The position numbers were made by a program, and so were the translations under genes. Positions 54,250 to 64,000 of a stretch of 64,000 nucleotides of DNA are shown one piece after another. The stretch is taken from NCBI GenBank assembly GCA_003024175.1, contig MDYQ01000008.1:124001-188000 (forward strand), written 5' to 3'. The notes under the pieces were generated by a model. The model did not search any database. It was not told the origin of the DNA and saw only the letters and a program-made list of their open reading frames with translations. Position 1 is the stretch's first letter. Each line of letters begins with the position of its first letter. Source of the stretch: Planoprotostelium fungivorum (taxonomy: Eukaryota; Evosea; Variosea; Cavosteliida; Cavosteliaceae).

Positions 54250-55679
54250 ATGTTTGGAGGATTCAATCAAGGCTTTGGACAACCACCCAATCCTAATGGG
54301 AACGGACAGCCTATGAACGATCCGTTTCAAATGAGATCCGATGCCATGCATTCCGATATGATGTCTCAACAGATGGGAATGATGCAACAGATGCAGCAGA
54401 TGCAACAGAACATGATGTCCGGTATGGGAATGAGGATGAACGCTCATCATCAGATGGGAATGGATCTCTACAAACAGAATCCCGAGGCCTTCATGGAAAA
54501 CCAGAGACGTTACGAAGAAGAGAAAGCACAGAAGGCGGCTCGAGAGAAGGCGGAGAGAGAGGCGAAGGCAGAAGCAGAAAAGTTGGCCAAGGCCCAATCG
54601 TTCGGTCAACCCCAACCTTACGGCCAACCACCCGCTCCACAAGCCTACGGTCAGCCCCATGCCTACGGTCAACCACAGGGTTACTGCCAGCCCCAAGCTT
54701 ACGGTCAGCCACAGGCCTACGGTCAACCTCCTTCACCTTACGGTCAGCCCCCTGCCGCCGGCTACGGACAACCTCAACCTTACGGTCAACCCCCTGCTGC
54801 GGGTTACGGACAACCTCAACCTTACGGTCAACCTCCCGCTGTCCAAGCCTACGGCCAGCCCGCCCCCCCTCAAGGCTACGGCCAGCCTCAACCTTACGCT
54901 CAGCCACCCCATCAGGCTCACCCCCAAGCTCCCACTTCTCCTCAACCCTTGACCCACCACCTCTACCACCATCACCATTGCAACCATTCGGTCACCCCTC
55001 ACAATTTCTCCATCTCTTGCACTCGCTGCAAGAACTCTGCCGTCTGTGCGAGCTGCATGGGAACCGGATCGAGATCGGGCAGCCAGTGCTCCACCTGCTA
55101 CGGCTCCGGTGGTTGTAATTCGTGCTACCGTGTACCCTTCTGCTGCCCTCCCGCCGTGGGTGAGATGATCCATCTTGTACGTGACGTCACCTGACGTCAT
55201 CGATAGAATGTACGAGGTGTAAGACTTCCGGTATCTGCGCGAGCTGCGTGGGAACGGGCACGAGATCAGGCAGCCAGTGTTCCACCTGTTACGGTACCGG
55301 CGGCTGTAACTCGTGTTACCGCATGCCAAACGGCCACTACAACATCAAGCACGTCGACTGCACTCGCTGCAAGAAATCAGGAGCCTGTGACAGCTGCCAG
55401 GGTGCGGGAACTCGATCGGGCTCCAAATGCTCCACCTGCTACGGGTCCGGTGGCTGTAACTCGTGCTACCGTATGCCAAACAACAGACAACCTGTTCCTG
55501 CAAAGTATCCGAATTACGGTTGCTCGAATGCCTACCCCGCCAGGGCAGAGTGCAGCCGATGCAAGGATGGACACAACTGCGACAGCTGCGTTGGTACTGG
55601 AAAGAGGAGTGGGAGCGCGTGCAGCACGTGCAACGGAACCGGAAGGTGTTCGTCGTGCAAGAAAGGACCCCACAGATGA
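54250..55679 (+). CDS. YGQP-repeat protein with four Cys-rich zinc-finger-like repeats
   Basis: ATG 54250 starts [20 protein letters not shown], then a Met/Gln-rich helix ([20 protein letters not shown]), a charged helix ([20 protein letters not shown]), and about 20 YGQP/YGQPP repeats (54600-54920). After a His-rich stretch come four repeats of about 40 residues, each of the form CxRCKxSxxCxSCxGTGxRS followed by GSxCSTCYGxGGCNSC (55015-55670). They look like DnaJ-type zinc fingers (paired CxxC and GTG). One intron lies at about 55155-55206. TGA at 55679. The repeats suggest RNA/protein binding or condensate formation (inference). No known family is recognised. Confidence 0.82.
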
Positions 55680-56382
55680 GATGATGTCGTCTGCGATGAT
55701 GACCGAAATGAACGTCTCGTCTGTCTTTTCTTCTTTCGCGTGTCTCGTGAGAGGTTAAGATTCTGAAAGTGAAGGTGGTGCATCACATGACTTACATCGA
55801 CCACACAGTTTCGAAGAATTGAGGTAGTGTGCGGAAAATGGATAGAGGTATGGTGAAGTCGGCAATAGGATAGTTGTACAAGCAAAAGGAGTGCATCCGC
55901 CGGGAATCGAACCCGGTTCGCATGCTGACCTCAGATGTGATGGAAGGCAGACATCATACCATTAGACCACGAATGCTTGATTTCCGTCGTACAAAATTCC
56001 GATGTGTTTGCCATCATAATATTTATGATTTCGTCGATTTATTTAAAGAGAGGTAAAGTCAATCAAGAGGCTCGAGTCAGTGATCAGCAGCTCGATTCCT
56101 ATCGAGGAGATCACAGACTGTCATTCGTGTAACGGTGATGTTAGATGAGGATACAAACTGATGTGTTGATGGGACGGCGTCTAACAAGAGACACTGATAT
56201 GACGACCATTTCTCGCCGAAGTAGATACTGTGTAATGTCCCTCTTTTGAGGGTCTAGGATGAAGGATGGCGAGTGTCTGAAGAGGCTGTGGTGAGCAGGA
56301 GGTATGTTCTGAAAAATGTTGCTTCACCGAATTTATTCATTGTAGATGAGACTTTCGTGATCAACATCGCAGATCGGTAAAC
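55680..56382. other. Intergenic region around a tRNA-Gly gene
   Basis: About 700 nt. Apart from the tRNA at 55892-55976 it holds the presumed 3' UTR of the Cys-repeat gene and the promoter of the ELP1 gene. No further gene could be supported. A CATTGTAGATGAG word sits at about 56339, in the likely ELP1 5' leader. Confidence 0.4.
55892..55976 (-). tRNA. tRNA-Gly (TCC) with intron, copy 1
   Basis: Acceptor GCATTCG/CGGATGC (with one G-T pair), D arm GTCTAATGGTATGAT, anticodon TCC in CTTCCA, an intron of about 14 nt (TCACATCTGAGGTC) at the canonical position after base 37, T arm CCGGGTTCGATTCCCGG. The 3' anticodon stem is GCATG, giving one mismatch with TCTGC, which copy 2 does not have. Confidence 0.85.
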
Positions 56383-59300
56383 ATGAGGAATCTGCAGCTG
56401 ACTTCACATAGACAGACGGATAGCCTGAAGCGTGAAGGACATTCTTCTGCTTTTCTCTGTCATGACAGTGATAACGATAGGGTATGTCATCATTCATCAA
56501 ATCATCTGAACCGGTGCAAGATCTTCTCTGTCTCTTCCGAGGGAGAGATAACGAGCAACATCAAAGGTTCATATGTTCATCTCACCGAAGATGGTTTCAT
56601 CGGCCCAGACGGTCTGGTCATCTCGGCCGAATACGTCCCCGATTTAGAGGCCGTCTGTGTTGCATGCACATCTGGCGAGATCATCCTTTACAAACCGGCC
56701 ACAAAAGAGGTGAAATCTCTGCAATGATTCGAATCATTGAACCCTCACAGACCGAATGTGTTGGAATCATCGACACCGGTTTGACATTCATGAGTTGGAG
56801 TCCCGATTGCGAAGTCGTTCTATTCACGACTGGAAAGGGTACTCTTATGCTCATGACAAAAGAATGGGAGGTGTGTTTCCATCGACCATCCATCCACTCA
56901 CGAACTGGCGGTGTAGGTGTTGGGTGAGCACAGCATGATTCCAGGAAAAGAAGGCGTTGTAGATCAGACCCCCACCGTTAGCTGGAGAGGTAATACCTCC
57001 TCTCATCTTCTCGTGTCATCATCTCGTTCCATCTTCTCATCTCAAACAGGCGACGGTCAATTTTTCGCCATCAACAGCGTAGACGATCAGTCTAAGAGAC
57101 ACATTCGCGTTTACGACAGATCTTGCAACCTCTCCTCCACCTCCGAACCCGTACAAGGCATGGAGAAGCAGCTCCATTGGAGGTGAATCTCTCCATTCGA
57201 TCGTGGAGCTGATGACGTCAGACCCTCCGGACAGCTGTTGGCCAGCGTTCAGAAGAGCAGGAAAAATCAAGTCATTTTCTTCGAGAGGAACGGACTCAGG
57301 CACGGAGAATTCGATCTACAACCAGACGACGTGGTCGTCGCAATGAAATGGAACGCTGATTCAGATATTTTGGCCTTACACATCGTGGGAGGGGAGGTGA
57401 GAGGACACGGTGTACGTACCTTACGTCGAGGAGGGTAACAAGATCCAAATGTGGGTGTCCAGTAATTACCATTGGTATCTCAAGAGACAAATTCACTTTG
57501 CCACCGAGGTGAAATCTCTCCGATGTTTCACGACGGTGGGTGATGCATCGCAGGTCGCAGATTTCAGATGGGATCCAGAAATCTCCGGTCTAGTTCGAGT
57601 GTTGCAAAAGGGTAAGTATCCATCTCATTTTCAATCCTGACGCGTTGTAGATGGAACCTTCTCGGAATATTCTTTCATTCGAGACTACACTGTCACGGAA
57701 GGCAGAGACGATCCATCGTCTGCTATGGTCATCGATGGTAGCCAGGTGACGCACTACAACCTGCCAATTTCCACTCATTAATACCTCAGCTTCACTTGAC
57801 ACCCCTACGATACGTCGTGGTACCTCCCCCGATGTCCGACTCTTCGCTGAAATTTCCTTCACCTGTCAACGAAGTATCCATCGGTCCGGATAATATCTGT
57901 GCTTCCCTGGGCCTCAGGGAAATTACCCTATTCTCCGTTCCGAGCGACAGGACGACTCAACCAGCCATTATCGGTACCATAGCGTGAGAAATTTCCGAGA
58001 ATATTTTCGGAGGAATGATGGAGAATCAGTGGAGTCGATGTGGGAAACCTCAGACTATTGACATTATGCGACAAGACATCCTTCTTAGCCGTACGGAACG
58101 TCAATTACGAAGAGGATGAACTCTTGTTCGTTCGTTTCAGTGACGCGAAGGAGGTGGCTCAATCTACAACGATTTCCGTGGGAGGTAGAGTGTTGAGAAT
58201 CACGCGAAATTTCAATGGCCAGGGTGCATGGGTACAAACCAGCCTCGGTGCCGTTCAGTTCCTCGACCAAGGTGAGACATCATCTTTCGAAAATGAAAAT
58301 AAATGAAACAGGTGGCAATCTACAACCCGTCAGATACGAATTTCCCACTCCTTCTCCACGCTTCGCCGTGGTGAGCGTTGCAGATGGAGGAAACGTTCTC
58401 GTTGGAATCGATTCGAGGTCGAACTTGTACATCGATGGTAAGACGGTCGCTACAGACTGTACTTCTTTCGTTGTCCATGACAACCACATCCTGTACACTA
58501 CTTCCGCGAACTTTCTCAAATTTTTCCCCATCAGCCGGACGGGTGAGTCGATCACGTGACCTCCGATTTTGACTCGTTGTAGTGCCGGTGAATTCAGAAA
58601 ATGTGGAGAGCAGAGAGATCGAGAGGGGAGGAAGACTGGTGGCTGCTATTTCGGGTGACTTCAAGGTGAATGATGAAATTTCAACCGATCTTCTGATCAC
58701 GTGACCAGGTCATACTGCAGATGCCGCGAGGCAATCTGGAAGCCATCTACCCCACCATATTGATCGTGAATCTTCTCAGAATTCTCATCGAAAAGTGAGT
58801 GAAGATTTCGGCGCGCGGTTTGAAATTTGAACAGCCGACAATACAAGAAATCCCTTTTACTGATGAGAAAGCACCGAGTTGACATGAATTTGTTCTACGA
58901 TCACAACCCCACACTTTTCATGGAAAATGTCAAGGAATTTGTTCGTCAGGTGAGAACGAAGAAAAATTCAATAAAATTATTTCATGAAAAAAAATTGAAA
59001 AAATACAGGTGGATAATGCTGATCATTTCAATCTTTTCCTCTCCAGCCTCAAAGAAGGAGACGTTACGGCCAACCTCTACCCCGTTCAGAAGAACAACGC
59101 TCCATCTACAACGAGCACCGCTCCCAACAAACTGAACACTCTGTGCGACCGAATGAAGGAGGCCATGGAAGAGGCCAACCCCCAAAAGTGAAACTACACT
59201 GTTGTAGATGGAGACTTACGTACGCAGGTACCTCCTGAGCATCATGACCACTTACGTACGTAAGGATCCGCCGCAATTAGAAGAAGTGTTGGAGGTGGTT

Positions 59301-61226
59301 CGACAACTGAGAGGTGTGCATCTACAACGACATCTTTTCATTCTCCGCCAAAACGATTGAAAATCCTCAGATAGAGAGGCCGAAGTGGACGTATCTACAA
59401 TGAGCCATTCAGAGGAAAAGCGTCTGACCGCAGAAGATGCACTCAAGTACATCTGCTGGATTGTCGATGTCGACAAGCTGTACGACATCGCTCTCGGCAC
59501 CTACGATTTCGGCTTGGTTCTCATGGTTGCACAGAAGTCACAGAAAGATCCAAAGGAATATCTTCCCTACCTCACTTCTCTCCAAAACATGGAGAAATTC
59601 ATCCAGAGGTACACCATCGATCTACAACTCGCCAGATATGCCAAGGCCCTGAGAAATCTGTCCCAGGCGGGCCCGGAGCATTTCGAAGCCTGCCTCGATC
59701 TCATCAAAGGTGGAGATTTCGATGAGATTTCGATTTACGTGTGACAGAGAGGAAACTGTACGAAGAGGCATTGCAAGTGTACAGAGACAGGAGAGAAGAG
59801 CTGACACAAGTTCAACTGCTGTACGGTGACTATCTCGTTCTACAGGCCAACCACGCCGAAGCAGCTCTGAGTGAGTGAACGTTCCGAGAATATTCCGAGA
59901 ACGTTCGGAGAAATGGAGCGGAAGATTCTGACTGAGGACAGCTTATGCCAACGCGGGAGATTTGAACAAATCTCTGAATGCGTACAAAAACGCGGGAGAT
60001 TGGCAGATGTCCATGGCAACCGCCTTCTCATTGCAATACGACCAAGAGAAGATCGCCTCGGTGGCCTATGACCTTTCCGAGAACTTTCGATCTACAACGA
60101 GGCACGCCGAGGCCGCCATCTTATTGTTCGATTATTGCAATGACATCGAAGGAGGCGTATCCGCTCTGTTAGAAGGCAACGAATGGAGGGAGGCCATCCG
60201 AAGGGTATTTATTCTATTTCATTGTTCATCTACAACGACTTACCTTCTTCAGTGTCACTTGACCAAGAGGTGAAGTCGAATTTAGCGTGATGACAAATGA
60301 TGACGTCATACTCACTTGTACAGGACCGAATTGATTGAGAGGGACGTTCTACCCTCCGTATTACAAGCGTACGATACGTTTCTGGCACAGATCATCAAGT
60401 GGTCCGGAAAATTCACGAAGAAATCCGAGCGCCTCAAGCTCGTCCAACACAACAAACTCAACATGCCCCGACTCCGTGAGATCTACAACGCGCCATCTTT
60501 TTTTCTGACTCGTTGTAGTCGAAGAAGGTAGGGAGGGAGAAGACGATGTCGGCTCGGTCATGAGTGGCATGAGCTCTTACTCGGACATGTCCATGAGAAG
60601 TAACCTCAGCCGTAATTCTTCTCTCAGCGGCATCACCATCTACAGCACAGGATCCAGCCTCTTAAGCAAGGGAAAGTGAGACGTGCAGGAGGAAGAAAGT
60701 TCTCATCATCGCGACAGGAGGAACAAGCCGAAGCCACAGAGGAGGAGGAGAGTGACGGGTAAGGAGGGAGGACCGCATGAGGAGGAGTTTCTCATCGAAT
60801 ACATCAAGAGGATCATACCTACCGTCAAATACCAAGGTATCCATCCCATCACGTCCTCTCATTTCACATGATCCCATCTCAAGCATCATCACATCACAAC
60901 CTTCTCATTATCGCATTACATCACATCACATCACATTCCATCACATTACATAACACCATCTGATGCATGTGACAGAGGACGTGGGCAACCTCTTAAAGAT
61001 GTTGGTGTTCTTCTCCCAACGAGACAAGGCCTCCAAATTACAAGAGACGTTCAACGAATACCTCGACAAAGTCAAAGCCGGTCTGCGCTCGCTGTTGCCC
61101 GTCACAGTCCCCGCAGTCGGAGAAGGAGAAGAGAAGGAACAAGAGAAGAAGAAAGAGGCAGCGACCAACAAGCAAGCACAGGCTCTGCTGCAGAGAGCAG
61201 ACTGGTCTCTCAGTTTGTTTCAATAG
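56383..61226 (+). CDS. ELP1: ELP1 (IKAP), scaffold of the Elongator complex
   Basis: Largest subunit of Elongator, needed for wobble-uridine modification of tRNA. ATG 56383 begins MRNLQL, as in other ELP1 proteins. The first beta propeller has [84 protein letters not shown] and [16 protein letters not shown] second propeller follows, then the alpha-helical part: [80 protein letters not shown]. The tail includes [19 protein letters not shown], a Ser-rich loop ([20 protein letters not shown]) and a basic segment. TAG at 61226. About 20 short introns occur, many with the CTACAAC repeat. Confidence 0.95.
60476..60518 (+). repeat. 43-nt intron with inverted repeat copies at both ends
   Basis: GTGAGATCTACAACGCGCCA, T-tract, CTGACTCGTTGTAG. 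The left copy is sense, the right copy antisense, and the latter is the 3' splice site. Splicing keeps the ELP1 frame (PRL to EEGREGEDD). Confidence 0.85.
60895..60955. repeat. ACATC-type microsatellite in an ELP1 intron
   Basis: Low-complexity run of CATCACA/CATTACA units (such as ACATCACATCACATCACATT) between the exons ending IIPTVKYQ and starting [10 protein letters not shown]. Confidence 0.7.
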
Positions 61227-61393
61227 ATGAAACGTCTATCGCGATAGACATCGTGACGTGTGAAGTTTTGTCCATATACGTGACGTTGTTGACGAGTGCG
61301 TTAGTCGGGACAGTTGTGACACCCTTCCGTTTTTCTTCACGGGTATAATATTCCCCTCGCTGCCTGAGAAAGGCACGATCGCCCCTCTATAGA

Positions 61394-61882
61394 ATGTCGA
61401 TGCACTCTGCAGCTGTGACCCCCGTCTGCTCTGTCTATCCTCTATATCCATATGGATGGATGCCGCATCACACCGTGTCTCCGAGAACCGAGATGAAGCC
61501 CAGTTGGTGGCAGCATCTAGAACCCAACATCGAAGACGGTAGGAAGAAAGAGAATCGAACGACGGAGCAGCAGCTGGCGGTGCTGAACGAGACCTTCAAG
61601 AAGAAGCAGAGGTTGACTGACAGCGAGACGAAGAAACTCTCCAGAGATATAAAGATGTCACAGAGGAGGATACAAGTGAGTTGAGATCATCGTGTTCGTG
61701 TGGCTGACAGAGAACAGACTTGGTTTCAAAACCAGAGATCAAAGGAGGTGCGGATGAAGAAGGAGAAGCACGTAGTGCCACAGAGAGAGGTCGTAGAGTT
61801 GGATTCTTGTGACGAGGACCTCTGTTCGATAAGCGGGACGGAGACGATCGACAAGATGAGCGTGGCATTTCTCATAACGTAA
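61394..61882 (+). CDS. Homeodomain protein B
   Basis: ATG 61394 begins MSMHSAAVTPVCSVYPLYPY. The homeodomain runs GRKKENRTTEQQLAVLNETF, KKKQRLTDSETKKLSRDIKM, SQRRIQ, then an intron (about 61677-61717, GTGAGTTGAG...ACAG) and TWFQNQRSKEVRMKKEK. A short C-terminal tail ends SVAFLIT with TAA at 61882. The helix 3 core W-F-Q-N is present. The whole protein has about 145 residues. The intron falls exactly where the one in homeodomain protein A does (before -WFQN), and both proteins share length and tail size, so they are paralogues. Probably a transcription factor; targets unknown. Confidence 0.88.
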
Positions 61883-62005
61883 GATTATGAATAGATGGAT
61901 GTACATACCAATCGTCGTACATATACTCGAAGGTAATATGAGTAATTCTGTGACGACTAGCAGCGCGATGGATACAACAATTGTGCTTGAGGTCGCCAAC
62001 AAGAC

Positions 62006-62078
62006 GCCGCAATAGCTCAGTTGGGAGAGCGTTAGACTGAAGATCTAAAGGTCACGTGTTCGATCCACGTTTGTGGCA
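62006..62078 (+). tRNA. tRNA-Phe (GAA)
   Basis: Acceptor GCCGCAA/TTGTGGC, D arm GCTCAGTTGGGAGAGC, anticodon stem-loop TTAGA-CTGAAGA-TCTAA with anticodon GAA, T arm ACGTGTTCGATCCACGT. 73 nt including the discriminator A, no intron. All conserved positions fit. Confidence 0.95.
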
Positions 62079-62311
62079 TCTTTTTATCCCCGGAGGTCTG
62101 TTGCCGGGGATGTACAGCGATTAGAATGCATTCAGAGTTGGCATCGGATGTTGCACTGTTTCACCCAGCTCTGTGCTTTGCTGGGCAGATCAGAGTCCCC
62201 GGAGAGAGAAGTGAGATTAGTGACCGCACGCAGAGAAAGAAGAGGGTCTTCATCAGCAAGGGTTTGAGAAAAATGAAGATCTGCGCTAATAGAATAAAAT
62301 CTTAAAAGGAG

Positions 62312-62396
62312 TGCATCCGCCGGGAATCGAACCCGGTTCGCCTGCTGACCTCAGATGTGATGGAAGGCAGACATCATACCATTAGACCACGAATGC
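62312..62396 (-). tRNA. tRNA-Gly (TCC) with intron, copy 2
   Basis: Same as copy 1 at 55892, including the 14-nt intron, but the 3' anticodon stem is GCAGG, which pairs fully with TCTGC. This copy is therefore the better folded one. Confidence 0.9.
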
Positions 62397-62724
62397 TTGA
62401 TTTCCTTCGCAAATATCATATAGAATGTTGGCCTCATCTGATGGCGCATTCAGAATGTCAGAGGAATCTCCGAATCATGGACACATGCCCATGCGATATA
62501 AGCCTTGTATATATTCTGTTTGACATATACAAGAGCGCTTGATGGTATCGCGATGTGTAACAAAGTGGTTACGAGGTCTCTAGCGTACTGCGATGGCCAT
62601 CGATTGCCAGGGTAGATCGCCCATTCACGTGATTTCACAACTTCTCGCCACTATTTCACAACTCGAGCGTTTCGATCGCTATTCAACGGGACATTTTATG
62701 AATGTTAATGCAGCCTCCGTGAGA

Positions 62725-64000
62725 TCAGACGGCAGTGACAGTCCATCGGGAATTGGCCGAGTTAGGGATGGGATCAGTCAATACGACCGAGGTGGAGCCC
62801 GCAGCGGTACCGATGGCGAAGGAGTTGTAGACTGAGGTGATCCTGTAGGTTCCGTTGTTGATATTCTCGACCACCCACACGGTTCGCTTCGTGTCGACGA
62901 CTCCCGAGCTGATTCTGACCTGTCTCTCGTGTCACCATCGCGATCGTCTTCCGTGTCGATGGACGTGATGATGACTCAAACTCACAGCTGTTCCGTTCGA
63001 TTGAGAGTACCAGTTGTCCAGTTGATAGCCACTCTTCGATTTGATGACATATTGATCCTTGTTCACCGAGGCAAACTATCCCCGGTCAATTTCTCCACCA
63101 TTCATATTTTTTCGACTCACCGTGAAGACCTGACTGGTCGTTGTAGACGAGCAGGTCGCCAAGGTGACGGTGTTACCGGCCACGAGACATTTACCCGTGC
63201 TGGACTGCTTGACCAAAAAGTTGGAAGAACCAAAAGGATTTTTCGTGTTGGCCAAAACAATGTTAGGCTGGGCGATCTGAGTCTGGTACAGGTCAGAGTG
63301 GCAAGTTGTAGATACGACTCACCAAGATACCTCCGGTACCTCCCGCACGGTTTCTGGCCCACAGCATGTAGCCGTTCAGACCCCAGCTGGTACCCCACGA
63401 ACTACAACGAGTGAATAAAATGAAATAAAAGAGGTGTCTCACTTTCTGATGATCCAGTAGTCTTGTCCGGTAGTCTTCTCGGTTCCCCAGCCAACGATCA
63501 ACATGGCATGTCCCGGCTGAGACTTGGACGCCCACGTATCATCGGTGTACACTCCACCTGCCACGTCATCAGCCGTGAGTCACGTGATCGTTGTAGATCG
63601 ACCCACCGGAGTAGCTGTTGAAGGAGTCGGATAATTGTACGGCCATGTAGGTTGGGCCGAATTTGAGGGCATACTTGATGGACTCTTCGTTGCTACCTCC
63701 TGCTCTGACAATAGTGCTGGGAGCCGAAGAGTTTGTGACGATCTTCACCACGGTATTGGGGGGCTGAGGCAGGCGTCACGAATATTTGAGACGGGGTCGC
63801 TCACCTGGCTGTTCATGGCAGCACACGTAGTACCCTGGGTACCATCCTGTACGAAATAAGTACCGTACGTATGACATCGTCACACGTTACCTTGACTGTG
63901 TACGGGAAATTGGAAGATGTGGTGATACCTCCGTTGTACTGAATCCAAGTGTAAGACTGATCACCGTAACCTCCGTTGCACCCCTGCTTGTTAGCACAAG
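62725..64000 (-). CDS. Papain-like (C1A) cysteine protease with C-terminal lectin-like domain, partial
   Basis: Runs in from the right edge. CANKQGCNGGYGDQSYTWIQ YNGGI holds the GCNGG motif that follows the active-site region. Next come FPYTV, EESIKYALKFGPTYMAVQLS, and the catalytic His and Asn regions PGHAMLIVGWG and YWIIRNSWGTSWGLNGYMLW. The catalytic Cys lies beyond the window. After the protease comes a beta-trefoil-like tail (FLVKQSSTGKCLVAGNTVTL, YVIKSKSGYQLDNWYSQSNG, VENINNGTYRITSVYNSFAI) ending SRWTVTAV with TGA at 62725. It is probably secreted or lysosomal and used for feeding (inference). Several introns carry the repeat (63135, 63305, 63400, 63590). Confidence 0.85.

Larger units (their letters stand above)
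61883..62724. other. Intergenic region with two tRNA genes
   Basis: About 840 nt holding tRNA-Phe (62006-62078) and tRNA-Gly (62312-62396). The remaining sequence has only chance open frames. The sequence around the tRNA-Gly (AAAAGGAG before, TTGATTTCC after) is shared with copy 1 at 55892, showing that the duplication included a little flank. Confidence 0.45.

Noticed and set aside
9404-60518. CTACAAC as nothing more than the normal branch-site consensus
   Set aside because: Sense copies do sit where a branch site could be, but many copies are antisense, some introns carry two inverted copies, and most introns of other genes lack the word. A branch role for some sense copies remains possible.

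Overview
This is nuclear DNA from a protist with a compact, intron-dense genome. Nearly every gene is cut by introns of about 25-60 nt, genes lie a few hundred bases apart on both strands, and eukaryotic tRNA genes sit between them. The gene set points to a free-living amoeba, most likely an amoebozoan. It includes a MYRF/MrfA-type NDT80 transcription factor, a PH-domain AGC kinase of the PKB type, a PH protein, divergent homeobox genes, plant-like LRR receptors, a papain-type protease, a chitinase-like protein and a fused trehalose-phosphate synthase/phosphatase. The taxonomic call is inference from gene content, not from a marker alignment.

Layout. 0-7 kb: HIT protein (partial), triple doublecortin protein, coiled-coil protein, PH-domain protein. 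7-14 kb: a small mitoribosomal-like protein and a large IBTK-type ankyrin-RCC1-BTB-BTB protein. 14-23 kb: homeobox gene A, METTL21-like methyltransferase, JMJD5/KDM8-like JmjC protein, and a POLQ/POLN-type family A DNA polymerase followed by tRNA-Pro. 23-32.6 kb: an LRR-LRR-GPS-TM-pseudokinase receptor, tRNAs, a PKB/AKT-like kinase and Nup43. 32.7-42 kb: MYRF-like factor, a degenerate GH18 chitinase-like protein, a secreted BBE-type FAD oxidoreductase, and a fimbrin-like actin binder. 42-49 kb: a GPI-anchored glycosidase-like WSC protein and TPS/TPP. 49.6-56 kb: AAA+ ATPase, a small unrecognised gene, a broken aldo-keto reductase, and a YGQP/Cys-repeat protein. 56-64 kb: ELP1, homeobox gene B, tRNA-Phe, two intron-bearing tRNA-Gly genes (one at 55.9 kb) and a papain-like protease cut by the right edge.

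The genes do not form a pathway; this looks like ordinary euchromatin. The most striking signal lies in the introns. A short word, ATCTACAACGAGCCACTCAC, and its reverse complement recur by eye some 60 or more times, mostly inside introns and in both orientations. The antisense form GTGAGTGGCTCGTTGTAG carries its own 5' and 3' splice signals, and in several genes the exon resumes directly after its TTGTAG. In the JMJD5 gene the unit alone seems to be the whole intron (18 nt). Several introns hold two copies in inverted orientation, like terminal inverted repeats. This looks like a family of tiny introner-like elements. Further recurring words (TGATGACGTCATCAG, ACGTACGTAC, TTTTATTTCGTTTTATTT) suggest that many introns are built from a small shared vocabulary.
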